Made by a program: the position numbers and the translations under genes. A DNA stretch of 64,000 bases from the NCBI GenBank assembly GCA_012033205.1, contig JAAUSO010000007.1, positions 24,313-88,312 of the forward strand, written 5' to 3'. Shown piece by piece: positions 6,971 to 14,622 of this stretch. How positions within the stretch are numbered: position 1 is the first letter of the stretch; every line of letters starts with the position of its first letter. This DNA comes from Richelia sp. SL_2_1 (GTDB lineage: Bacteria > Cyanobacteriota > Cyanobacteriia > Cyanobacteriales > Nostocaceae). The notes beneath the pieces were generated by a model. It searched no databases and had not been told where the DNA came from. It was given only the letters and a program-made list of their open reading frames with translations.

Positions 6971-9724
6971 CTAATTAATGGGGTTGAAACGATTTACCAG
7001 GGTGGCTACTATAATCATTGGCAATCCAACAACCAAGCAAATTAACCATTGATTTAAGTTTAGTGGTGCTGTAGAAAATAAGAGATTCATTAAGCTCCAT
7101 TGACTAAAAATTAGCTGCAAAACTATAGTTAAAGCAATTCCAATTCCAATTGCTGAAGCATCCCTAATTTCCTGATTGATGCCACGAAGTTTGTTGAAAA
7201 TACCAATTCCTAATTGACTAATACTTAAAAGATAAAAAATTCTTCCTGCTACTAAAGCTTGAATTGCCATTGTTCGGGCTAAATCTATATTTCCTGTGTT
7301 TTGTTGCACCCATTCAAATACGCCGAAAATTAAAATCCAGTTAAAAATAGAAATTGCCACGATACGCTTAACTAAACTTGGGGAAAGTAACCGTTCACGG
7401 GGGTTCCGGGGTGGTTTTTGCATTACCCCAACAGACTTTGGCTCAAAAGCTAAAGGTACAGTCATGGCAATAGAATTAACCATATTTAACCACAATACTT
7501 GTAAAGATAAAATCGGCAATTGTCTAGCAAGCAGTACACTAATTAAAATCGTCATCGATTCACCACCATTGACTGGCAGAATAAAGGCGATCGCTTTGAG
7601 CAAGTTCTGATAAACAGTGCGCCCTTCCTCAACTGCTGCTTCAATGGAGGCAAAATTATCATCGGTTAAAATCATGTCAGAGGCTTCTTTGGCTACTTCT
7701 GTACCTGCACCCCCCATCGCAATGCCAATATCTGCTTGTTTGAGAGCAGGTGCATCATTGACACCATCCCCTGTCATCGCTACAACTTCGCCTTTGGATT
7801 GTAATGCTTCCACAAGACGCAGTTTCTGTTCTGGTGCCACACGGGCAAATACAGCCCCATCTTCCACTGCTGTGGCAAGTTCTGATTGTTCCATTTGGGC
7901 AAGTTGGTTTCCTGTGAAAGCCACAACTTCACCATTTTTGTTAAAGCCCATACTTTCAGCAATGGCTTGGGCAGTTACCGCATGGTCGCCTGTAATCATT
8001 TTGACTTGAATACCGGCTTGTTGACAGGCTTGCACCGCTTTAATGGCTTCTGCTCTTGGCGGATCAATCATCCCCTGCAATCCCAAGAAAATCAAATCAT
8101 TTTCAATATCTGTATGTTCTAGAGACGTTGTATGCAACGTCTCTACATTCTTATCTGACAGAGATTTTTTCGCAAAAGCTAATACCCGTAAACCAAGATT
8201 CGCCATTGCATCAACTTTTTGATGTATTATTTCTGTATCTACAGAAGCAACATTTCCCTGAGAATCCAACATCTGTTGACAACGTTGGAGAATTGCTTCA
8301 ACAGAACCTTTAACGTAGATAATTTTCTGTTGTTGTCTTTGTGTTGATGAAGTTTCATGCAAAGTCGCCATGTATTGGAACTCAGATTCAAAGGGGATAA
8401 CATCCAATCTGGGCATTTCCTGCTCTAAACTATTGCGTTCATATCCAACTTTATTGGCAACTACTACCAATGCTCCCTCTGTTGGATCGCCAATAACCTG
8501 CCACTGCTCGTCTTTTTTTTCTAGGTGTGAATCATTACAGAGCAATCCAGCTTTAATACATTCTGCAACAACAGATGAATCATCCAAGTTTACTGGTTGT
8601 TCATCAAGTAAAATTTCTCCTTCTGAAGCATATCCGACACCACTGACAGTATAATTTTCACCTCCAGCATAGATTGCTTGTACTGTCATCTGGTTTTCTG
8701 TTAATGTACCAGTTTTGTCAGAGCAAATTACTGTAGCACCACCGAGGGTTTCCACTGCTGGTAATTTGCGAACAATTGCATGACGACGCGCCATGCGGGA
8801 AACACCGATAGCTAGTGTAACTGTAACTACTGCTGGCAATCCTTCGGGAATCGCACTTACAGCAAAGGCGATGGCAGCTTCAAACATTTCTGTCCAAGAG
8901 TAGCCATATCCCAACCCCACAGCAAACATCAATGCTGCTATTCCTAAAATGATGTACAGCAATGTGCGGCTAAATTTGTCAAATTTGCGAGTTAATGGAG
9001 TTTTGAGAGCGTTTCCTTCGTCCATTAGTTGGGAAATGCGTCCTGTTTCCGTAGCATCTCCAATGGCAACAACGATACCTTTACCAGTACCAAAAGTCAC
9101 GAAGCTCCCAGCATAAGCCATATTGGTGCGTTCTGCTAAAGCTGCATCTATATTTAACTGTTGCGTATTTTTTTCAACTGCAACTGATTCACCTGTAAGT
9201 GCTGATTCATTAGCTTGTAGATTTCGTGCTTGCACCAGACGCAAATCAGCGGGTACTTTATCTCCAGAAGTAAGTAGTACTATATCTCCTGGTACTAACT
9301 CCGTTGATGGAATCTGCATTTTTTGACTATCACGAATGATGGTTGCATCGGTTTTTACTGAGGAAGCTAAAGCCGCGATTGCACTTTCCGCTTTGGATTC
9401 TTGCACAAAACCAATAATGGCGTTAATTAAGGTAACACCCCAAATTACCCCAGCGTTCACCCATTGTCCCAAAAATGCCTTGATTGCACCGGCAATTAAT
9501 AAGATATATAACAACGGCTGATTAAATTGCAAAAGAAATCTTAAAAATGGACCTTTTCCAGGTTTGCTTTTGAGTTCGTTTGCACCAAAATGTTCTCGTT
9601 TTTTTGCTGCAACAGAAGAACTTAAACCAGTTTCTAAATGAGTATCTAAACTTTGAGTTACTTCTTCTACAGACAGATGATGCCATTGATTTGACCTAAT
9701 AATCTCTTGCGATGTTGCTGTCAT
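6971..9724 (-). CDS. P-type cation-transporting ATPase (P2-type)
   Basis: Full-length P-type pump of 917 residues, with TGES (177-180), PEGLP in M4 (293-297), phosphorylated D336 in DKTGTLT, TGD, GDGVNDAP and ten predicted membrane spans. The layout is P2A (calcium pump-like) and closest in style to bacterial PacL/CtpF proteins. The M6 ion-site motif reads LWLNMVNS, with serine where calcium pumps and Na,K-pumps carry aspartate, so the transported ion is uncertain. Residues ~527-535 in the nucleotide-binding domain are encoded by an inserted 26-base palindromic repeat. A direct-repeat promoter with a perfect TATAAT is ~95 bases upstream. A broken second copy lies at 5.7-6.1 kb. Confidence 0.9.
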   Translation of the reverse strand: MTATSQEIIRSNQWHHLSVEEVTQSLDTHLETGLSSSVAAKKREHFGANELKSKPGKGPFLRFLLQFNQPLLYILLIAGAIKAFLGQWVNAGVIWGVTLINAIIGFVQESKAESAIAALASSVKTDATIIRDSQKMQIPSTELVPGDIVLLTSGDKVPADLRLVQARNLQANESALTGESVAVEKNTQQLNIDAALAERTNMAYAGSFVTFGTGKGIVVAIGDATETGRISQLMDEGNALKTPLTRKFDKFSRTLLYIILGIAALMFAVGLGYGYSWTEMFEAAIAFAVSAIPEGLPAVVTVTLAIGVSRMARRHAIVRKLPAVETLGGATVICSDKTGTLTENQMTVQAIYAGGENYTVSGVGYASEGEILLDEQPVNLDDSSVVAECIKAGLLCNDSHLEKKDEQWQVIGDPTEGALVVVANKVGYERNSLEQEMPRLDVIPFESEFQYMATLHETSSTQRQQQKIIYVKGSVEAILQRCQQMLDSQGNVASVDTEIIHQKVDAMANLGLRVLAFAKKSLSDKNVETLHTTSLEHTDIENDLIFLGLQGMIDPPRAEAIKAVQACQQAGIQVKMITGDHAVTAQAIAESMGFNKNGEVVAFTGNQLAQMEQSELATAVEDGAVFARVAPEQKLRLVEALQSKGEVVAMTGDGVNDAPALKQADIGIAMGGAGTEVAKEASDMILTDDNFASIEAAVEEGRTVYQNLLKAIAFILPVNGGESMTILISVLLARQLPILSLQVLWLNMVNSIAMTVPLAFEPKSVGVMQKPPRNPRERLLSPSLVKRIVAISIFNWILIFGVFEWVQQNTGNIDLARTMAIQALVAGRIFYLLSISQLGIGIFNKLRGINQEIRDASAIGIGIALTIVLQLIFSQWSLMNLLFSTAPLNLNQWLICLVVGLPMIIVATLVNRFNPIN
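8120..8145. repeat. TAGAGACGT palindromic repeat inside the ATPase gene
   Basis: TAGAGACGTTG-TATG-CAACGTCTCTA, with perfect 11-base arms, lies in frame within the ATPase nucleotide-binding domain. It encodes about nine residues (around VETLHTTSL). All other copies in the window are intergenic. Confidence 0.85.
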
Positions 9725-9824
9725 CTTATTCGCTTTTATCTAATATTTAGCATTGGCAGGGTAAATTCAAGACTATTAGCTATTATTGTAGTTTTTAGCT
9801 AATCAGTGAGCCTTTGCATTTAAT

Positions 9825-9854
9825 ATTATAAACAAATGTGATTCAAATGTGAGG
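9825..9854 (-). promoter_or_regulatory. Direct-repeat promoter 5 (P-type ATPase)
   Basis: On the minus strand, CTCACA-TTTGAA-TCACA has its two TCACA units 11 bases apart. A perfect TATAAT begins 23 bases after the first repeat. Leader ~95 bases. Confidence 0.65.
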
Positions 9855-9927
9855 GAATAGGGAAAAGGGAATCTCCGTGGAGAGCAATGGGGATGTGATT
9901 AGCAAAGCGAATAATCAGGTTAACACT

Positions 9928-10038
9928 TAGTAGTCCATTTCATTTATTCTGAGGGGGTTTGTAGTTGCGATTTATCGCTCAAATCAAGGGAACCAAGCCC
10001 TTACTACAAACCATCAAAATGAATGAAAAAGACTACTA
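9928..10038. mobile_element. MITE-like element B (111 bp)
   Basis: Ends TAGTAGTCCATTTCATT... and its inverse ...AATGAATGAAAAAGACTACTA give ~26-base imperfect terminal inverted repeats. Inside is a second nested inverted repeat (GTTTGTAGT / ACTACAAAC) and a small GCGATTTATCGC hairpin. TA at each border is consistent with TA target choice. No coding capacity. Only one copy is seen here. Confidence 0.7.
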
Positions 10039-10085
10039 GTCTGTGCGTAACTCCTAAAGAAACATATTACTACTGTTCCCGTTTC

Positions 10086-10259
10086 CTAATCCCTATTCTT
10101 CGTGCTATCGCCTTCATAGGGTTGTACTCCCGATTTTGGATAGTCATCATCGCTAGGGCTAAAAATTCGAGTTACTCCATTGGTAGTCAAATTAATCAAT
10201 TTTTGGGGAATTTCTACAATTGATTTAATCATTTGTCGAGTTTTAGATGTAATAGACAT
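10086..10259 (-). CDS. Small conserved cyanobacterial protein (57 residues)
   Basis: Starts MSITSKTRQMIKSIVEIPQK, continues through a hydrophobic/basic helix (IKSIVEIPQKLINL, then GVTRIF), and ends in an acidic, proline-containing tail with SPSDDDYPKSGVQPYEGD. I recall similar short 'SDDDYP.TGVQP..GD' proteins as conserved hypotheticals in cyanobacteria, but with no assigned function. The ATG has GGAG eight bases before it. It follows the GerMN gene on the same strand by 15 bases, so the two are probably co-transcribed. Confidence 0.72.
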   Translation of the reverse strand: MSITSKTRQMIKSIVEIPQKLINLTTNGVTRIFSPSDDDYPKSGVQPYEGDSTKNRD

Positions 10260-10274
10260 AATTAATTCTCCATT

Positions 10275-10985
10275 TTAATTAATCGAAAAATCTTTCACAA
10301 ATTGTTGTCTTGTCAACGGCTCTGCTAAAATTATTCCTTCACCACCAAGGGGATTTTCTTCATTTAATAATTCACCTTCAACAGAAAGGTAAATATTAGC
10401 ATCTGAATCCAGACTTGAAGCAGTATAAAGTACTTGAGCGACACGATAAATCATTGAACTTGAACCACCACCATAACGAAATTCATCGGATAGGTTGACA
10501 TGAATTCCTGTTTCGTTAATTTGCAAACCTAATAATTTAGTTTCTGGGGGAATTGTGGAACTAAATTGATTATTTTGGTTATTACTCAAAAGGTGATTTA
10601 AAGTTTGTTGTAATGCGACTTCTTTTGATGTTCCTTTTTTAATAGTAATTGGTTGTGGAACTAAGTTAATTTCTTCATTTTGAACTTGTAAGAAATAGGC
10701 TTTTGGCTGTAACTCTACAACGAGTGGATTTTCTTTTGCAGTTAAATTTTCTGTTTGTTTGGGAACCGTAAATGGGATTATTGGTTTTGGAACTGTATTG
10801 TTGTTTTTCGATATGGGTGATTTTTTGAGTTGTTCAGGTGTGGGAGTGGGAATTGTTTCTGTAGAAGAATTTCCATTAGAATCTAACCCGTTCAACGAAA
10901 CTACACTCACAACTAAACTTAGTAATAATAGTATGTAAATGATGAAGATATTTTGTTGAACGGGACGGGTATTTTGGGTTTTCAT
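10275..10985 (-). CDS. GerMN-domain protein, membrane-anchored
   Basis: A hydrophobic segment (residues ~13-31) anchors or exports the protein, followed by a ~60-residue low-complexity P/T/K-rich linker. The C-terminal ~130 residues match the GerMN (sporulation/spore germination) fold: 'ALQQTLNHLLSN', 'IPPETKLLGLQINETGIHVNLSDEF' (shown as key region, residues ~140-170), then a helical part, VEGELL and EPLTRQQF. In cyanobacteria such proteins are envelope-located with no defined role. No direct-repeat promoter was found upstream. The 57-residue gene follows directly. Confidence 0.82.
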   Translation of the reverse strand: MKTQNTRPVQQNIFIIYILLLLSLVVSVVSLNGLDSNGNSSTETIPTPTPEQLKKSPISKNNNTVPKPIIPFTVPKQTENLTAKENPLVVELQPKAYFLQVQNEEINLVPQPITIKKGTSKEVALQQTLNHLLSNNQNNQFSSTIPPETKLLGLQINETGIHVNLSDEFRYGGGSSSMIYRVAQVLYTASSLDSDANIYLSVEGELLNEENPLGGEGIILAEPLTRQQFVKDFSIN

Positions 10986-11086
10986 AATTTTTCTCCTGCA
11001 TTTTTGATGAGTAAATTATTTGACTGTAAATTAACCCCAATACCTCATCAAAATAGAAAACACCCTGGATATTATGGTATTTTGAT

Positions 11087-11788
11087 TCAACTACTCAAAG
11101 AAGATGCATCAAGTTCCGATTGCGTGCGAGAATGCATAGTTTCTTCTAGGTGTTCATCATGCTGATGTTGCTTTCTCATACCAATTCTTGCTTCTTCTGT
11201 AATTCCAAGATGGTTAGAATTTTCTAACTCTGAAGTAGTACGAGAGTGCATTGTTTCTTCAAGGTGTTCTTGATGTTGACGCTGTTCAATCATTGCTTCT
11301 CTTGCTCTTTCTTCCATAGTCAAATCTATTTTGATTACATCATGTTTTTCCGTATAAGTTTTTGGTAGATTTAAAGTTAAAAGTCCATTGTGAATTTCGG
11401 CTTTTACCTGTTTGTGTTCAACACATATAGGTAAGGGTATTATCCGTTGAAAATGACCATACTTAAATTCAGAACGGTATATTCCTGTTTCATAATGAAC
11501 TTTTTGTTCTTCATGCTCCCCAGCAATAGAAACCGCATCTTTACTTACATGAATATCCAAATCTTTCGGTTCTATACCAGGTACTTGGACTTGTAAAATC
11601 AAACATGAATCTGTTTCTTTGATTTCGATTGCTGGTTGCCATGTTGCATTTTCTACTTGAGGAATAGAATTTAAAGCATGATTGTTAGTCTTCTGTGTAT
11701 TTCCATGAACCAACTCATCAAATAAATGATTCATCTGATGGCGTAAATTATCTATTTCTTTGGGTAGATGCCAATTTTTTTCAGACAT
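11087..11788 (-). CDS. Hsp20-family small heat-shock protein with C-terminal repeat tail
   Basis: The alpha-crystallin domain (about residues 55-150) includes 'IEIKETDSCLILQVQVPG', 'DLDIHVSKDAVSIAGEH', and an 'LLTLNLPK' strand. This is an ATP-independent holdase that binds unfolding proteins. The tail after ~155 is unusual: two copies of HQ.(E/D)HLEETMHSRT.SEL about 35 residues apart. These replace the short tail normal for Hsp20. The ATG at 11788 (MSEKNW) follows GGGAG; the longer frame to 11905 would add 39 residues unlike the family. A direct-repeat promoter is ~65 bases upstream. The hydrolase gene is divergent and a second Hsp20 lies 1.2 kb away. Confidence 0.88.
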   Translation of the reverse strand: MSEKNWHLPKEIDNLRHQMNHLFDELVHGNTQKTNNHALNSIPQVENATWQPAIEIKETDSCLILQVQVPGIEPKDLDIHVSKDAVSIAGEHEEQKVHYETGIYRSEFKYGHFQRIIPLPICVEHKQVKAEIHNGLLTLNLPKTYTEKHDVIKIDLTMEERAREAMIEQRQHQEHLEETMHSRTTSELENSNHLGITEEARIGMRKQHQHDEHLEETMHSRTQSELDASSLSS

Positions 11789-11855
11789 ACATTTGCTCCC
11801 TGCGATCGCGATAACGACTTTGCTTAGCGAGCCAATCCTTTTGGCTCTACTTCTA

Positions 11856-11888
11856 AATTTAGGAAAATAATTTGAGGAACTTGTGAGG
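11856..11888 (-). promoter_or_regulatory. Direct-repeat promoter 6 (Hsp20, minus strand)
   Basis: On the minus strand, CTCACA-AGTTC-CTCAAA is followed by TAAATT at +26. Leader ~65 bases. It is back-to-back with promoter 7. Confidence 0.65.
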
Positions 11889-11916
11889 ATAAGCCAAACC
11901 CACAAAAAACCTGCAT

Positions 11917-11949
11917 CTTCACAAAATCTTCAAATTATTTCTCTATAAA
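11917..11949 (+). promoter_or_regulatory. Direct-repeat promoter 7 (alpha/beta hydrolase)
   Basis: TTCACA-AAATC-TTCAAA, then TATAAA starting 26 bases after the first repeat. Leader ~60 bases to the ATG at 12014. Confidence 0.62.
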
Positions 11950-12013
11950 TAAAATTAGATAAATAAAAATTTTGAGACTCACATCATAAATGAGGATTTC
12001 GGAGGGTAAAAGC

Positions 12014-12742
12014 ATGATTAGTAATTTTTTAAGCAATGTTCAAGAACAAATCGCCTCAATTGCAGTCGGTGCTGTAAAATTGCAGGCTGAATTAGTAGTA
12101 CCATCAAATGCTCGCTCGATTATTATATTCGCACATGGTAACGGTGTTGGACGTTACAGTACTCGCAATCGCTACCTTGCTCATGTGTTGCGTCAAACAG
12201 CAGGGGTTGGAACTGTATTAGTAGACTTACTAACTCGTGAAGAAGAATCCATCGATTTACGAAGCAAGCATTGCAGCAGTAATGTGCAATTTTTAGCAAA
12301 AAGATTAATTGGTGTCACTGATTGGTTGCTCGATAACCCTAGCACTAGTAATCTCAAAATAGGCTATTTTGGCGATCGCACTGGTGGAGGAGCAGCATTA
12401 GTTGCCGCAGCACAACGTCCGATGTCTGTAGGAGCAATAGTTTCCCGCAGTGGAGAAACCTGTTTAACATCAGATGTTCTCAATTATGTACAAGCTCCAA
12501 CTTTACTGATTGTAGGTGAAAATGACTTACCATTAATTGCCATGAATCAAGATGCCTTCACTCATATTCAAGCATCGAAAAAACAGCTAGAAATTATCCC
12601 TGGTGCTTCTCAACAATTTAATGAACCAGGTGCTTTAGATGAAGTTGCTCGTTTAGCGAGTAGCTGGTTTAGTTATTATCTTTCATTACCTCAAAAGCAA
12701 GAACTTTCTGTTCATGCCGTACCTTGGTATCAAATGTCTTGA
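12014..12742 (+). CDS. Alpha/beta hydrolase (dienelactone hydrolase-like)
   Basis: An alpha/beta-hydrolase fold protein of 242 residues. The early strand 'IIIFAHGNG' provides the oxyanion region. The expected nucleophile elbow appears as GYFGDRTGGGAALVAA, where the usual G-x-S-x-G serine is replaced (G-D-R-T-G), so a conventional serine hydrolase is doubtful. APTLLIVGENDLP carries the usual acidic residue. The ATG at 12014 follows GGAGGG at 7 bases; the upstream ATG at 11990 has no such site. It shares a divergent promoter region with the Hsp20 gene. Substrate unknown. Confidence 0.8.
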   Translation: MISNFLSNVQEQIASIAVGAVKLQAELVVPSNARSIIIFAHGNGVGRYSTRNRYLAHVLRQTAGVGTVLVDLLTREEESIDLRSKHCSSNVQFLAKRLIGVTDWLLDNPSTSNLKIGYFGDRTGGGAALVAAAQRPMSVGAIVSRSGETCLTSDVLNYVQAPTLLIVGENDLPLIAMNQDAFTHIQASKKQLEIIPGASQQFNEPGALDEVARLASSWFSYYLSLPQKQELSVHAVPWYQMS

Positions 12743-12743
12743 A

Positions 12744-12896
12744 AAGTCGGGTTTTTACTGAGATTATCAGGGTGTTAGAGAGATTTATCCTCAAAACCCG
12801 ACTTCTATGATTATCCTTATGGGGGAGGGTAAGAAGTCGGGTTTTTACTGAGATTATCAGGGTGTTAGAGAGATTTATCTTAAAAACCCGACTTCT
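12744..12896. repeat. AAGTCGGGTTTTT inverted repeat, two tandem copies
   Basis: Two ~65-base units (12744-12806 and 12831-12896), each with AAGTCGGGTTTTTA and AAAACCCGACTTCT arms around an almost identical ~35-base centre. They lie between the hydrolase stop and Hsp20 promoter 8. The same family is at 16627, 22258, 33086, 44594, 44943 and 59815. Confidence 0.85.
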
Positions 12897-12908
12897 ATGA
12901 TTAGTTTC

Positions 12909-12940
12909 CTCACAACTTCCTCAAATTTTTTTTCTACTCT
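12909..12940 (+). promoter_or_regulatory. Direct-repeat promoter 8 (second Hsp20)
   Basis: CTCACA-ACTTC-CTCAAA followed by TACTCT at +26. The -10 box is weak, but repeat spacing is exact. Leader ~50 bases. Confidence 0.6.
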
Positions 12941-12993
12941 TAAAGTGAAAGATTTCAAAACCTTGAAATAAGAAATCCGTAGGAGGCAAAGTT

Positions 12994-13473
12994 ATGCCAA
13001 TTACTCGTTGGGAACCTTTTCAAGAAATAGAAACTTGGCAACCTTTTTCTAGAGAGCCAATGTGGACGATAGATCAAATGCAACGGCAAATGAATCGCTT
13101 GATGGAACGGTTGATACCAAGTGGTAACGGAGGTTCTGCACTTAACTATATACCTTCGGCAGAAATGGAAGAAACTGCTGAGGACATTCGGCTCAAATTA
13201 GAAATTCCAGGAATGGAACCTAAAGATTTGAGTGTTGAAGTCACAGACAGCTCTGTTTCTATTAGCGGAGAACGCAAATCGGAAACAAAGACAGAAGAAA
13301 AAGGTATGATACGCTCAGAATTCCACTACGGTAGATTTGAGCGAAACATTCCCTTACCTTCTCACGTTCAAAATGACAAAGTGCAAGCAGAATACAAAAA
13401 TGGTATTCTCAGCCTTAAACTACCCAAACTAGAAGGTGAGAAACATAAAACTGTGAAAATTGATGTCAAATAA
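12994..13473 (+). CDS. hspA: Hsp20-family small heat-shock protein
   Basis: A canonical 159-residue small heat-shock protein. The alpha-crystallin domain spans ~residues 52-150, with 'DIRLKLEIPGMEPKDLSVEV', 'VSISGERKSE', 'RSEFHYGRFERNIPLP' and 'NGILSLKLPK'. The final basic stretch ends in KIDVK. It forms oligomers that hold unfolding proteins. The start is supported by AGGAGG. It is shorter than, and lacks the repeat tail of, the Hsp20 at 11.1-11.8 kb. It is controlled by its own direct-repeat promoter. Confidence 0.92.
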   Translation: MPITRWEPFQEIETWQPFSREPMWTIDQMQRQMNRLMERLIPSGNGGSALNYIPSAEMEETAEDIRLKLEIPGMEPKDLSVEVTDSSVSISGERKSETKTEEKGMIRSEFHYGRFERNIPLPSHVQNDKVQAEYKNGILSLKLPKLEGEKHKTVKIDVK

Positions 13474-13502
13474 ATAATTGTTAGTTATTCACAGAAAATA
13501 AT

Positions 13503-13529
13503 GTAGAGACGTTGCACTGCAACGTCTTT
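13503..13529. repeat. TAGAGACGT palindromic repeat
   Basis: GTAGAGACGTTGCA-CTGCAACGTCTTTT, immediately after the Hsp20 stop. The T run on the plus strand makes it a plausible terminator. Confidence 0.7.
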
Positions 13530-13577
13530 TATCTGTTTAAATTCTGACTAAGAATTTTGTTAAATCAATCAGATAAA

Positions 13578-14060
13578 TCAAAGTTTATATCCAATCTGAC
13601 GTAAAAAATCTTTGCGTTCTATGATATCTTGAGAAGATTCGACACCTTTGGGAGAAAATCCATCAACAATGCCAATAAGACCTCTCCCTTGAGCAGTTTC
13701 TACAACAATTACCTCTACAGGATTAGCAGTAGCACAGTAAATAGTACAAACTTCAGGAACTTGTCTAATAGTATTGAGAAAGTTCATCGGATAAGCATTT
13801 TTAAGTAAGATGATAAAGCAGTGTCCGCAAGCTACCGCTAAAGCATTTTTCTGAGCAACTGTTTGTAAAAATTTGTCATTTCCCGACAGCCGAACCAAGC
13901 AATCTCCTGATGCTTCACAAAAAGCTAATCCAAATTTAACTTGTGTTACCTGTTGAATCATCACCTCATGTAAATCTTCAACTGTTTTGATGAAATGACT
14001 TTGACCAATGATAATGTTACAATCTTCCGGAATTTCTACTGCAACTATTTGGATTTTCAT
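13578..14060 (-). CDS. Adenosine-specific kinase (PF04008 family)
   Basis: 160 residues matching the archaeal/bacterial adenosine-specific kinase family along its length: an N-terminal 'IVAVEIPEDCNIIIGQSHFIKT', a central 'VKFGLAFCEASGDCLVRLSGND' and C-terminal 'GRGLIGIVDGFSPKGVE' (fragments shown). The fold binds adenosine nucleotides; physiological function in bacteria is not settled. With the AMP-sensing CBS-CP12 protein in the same island, an adenylate/energy role is a reasonable inference. A direct-repeat promoter variant is ~70 bases upstream, divergent from the ATP synthase remnant. Confidence 0.82.
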   Translation of the reverse strand: MKIQIVAVEIPEDCNIIIGQSHFIKTVEDLHEVMIQQVTQVKFGLAFCEASGDCLVRLSGNDKFLQTVAQKNALAVACGHCFIILLKNAYPMNFLNTIRQVPEVCTIYCATANPVEVIVVETAQGRGLIGIVDGFSPKGVESSQDIIERKDFLRQIGYKL

Positions 14061-14129
14061 AATCTATCTAAATCTCAATTAAGTAAAAAACGTTGTTAAG
14101 TTTTTAATTTTCCGTTAACATAATCTTTC

Positions 14130-14166
14130 TTTATAGTAAAAAAACATTATGGGGAAATTGTGAAGG
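14130..14166 (-). promoter_or_regulatory. Direct-repeat promoter 9 (adenosine-specific kinase)
   Basis: On the minus strand, TTCACA-ATTTC-CCCATA is followed by TATAAA at +29. The second half-site and spacing are degenerate, so this is the weakest of the ten. Confidence 0.4.
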
Positions 14167-14184
14167 TGTTATCTCCGGTATCAA

Positions 14185-14622
14185 ATGGAAACGAGAGTAG
14201 AAAAGGCACTTTGACTAGAATTGTGGATGTGTCATGGGTAATGCTTTAGAAAAAGTATTGAAATTACCAAACATCGTTCTTTAGAACGAAAAGCCCCACT
14301 AATTATCAACCCCGCTCCAGTCAAGGAACCTTTACAAACTGGTTTAAAGGATGCCCTAATTCCTATGGGTAAAGGACAGTGAGAGTTGATTGTGAGAGAC
14401 AAGTTAGCGGGGAAAACGGCGATTCCCACTAACTTGATTTCTATTACAGACGGTCAAATATATCTGTCTCCAGACTTATTTCAAAAAGCTATATTTACCG
14501 CTATAGATGTAGATAAGTCAGCGGATAAAAGTATTGAGACGGGTAAAAAATTAACAGACGAAGAATATCAAGCAATCTTAAAAATAGCTAGACAAATAAT
14601 TCAGGAGTACAATTTGCCATGA
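14185..14622 (+). pseudogene. Decayed ATP synthase alpha-subunit gene
   Basis: Pieces of an F-type/N-type ATP synthase alpha subunit can be read: TRIVDV and GNALE (frameshifted), then [29 protein letters not shown], a TGA stop where the family has arginine (GRGQREL), then [14 protein letters not shown] (the P-loop region) joined directly to [19 protein letters not shown]. About 170 residues between the P-loop and the ISITDGQI motif are deleted. The final ~35 codons (from about ADKSIETG to EYNLP) are not recognisable as alpha subunit and overlap the next gene by ATGA. The source may be a sodium-type N-ATPase operon; that is inference. Confidence 0.8.

Noticed and set aside
10023..10223. Open frame on the plus strand over the MITE edge and small gene
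   Set aside because: It is antisense to the better supported 57-residue gene and has no ribosome site or recognised family.
11789..11905. Longer Hsp20 start at 11905
   Set aside because: Adds 39 residues unlike the family, overlaps direct-repeat promoter 6, and lacks a ribosome site; ATG 11788 has GGGAG.
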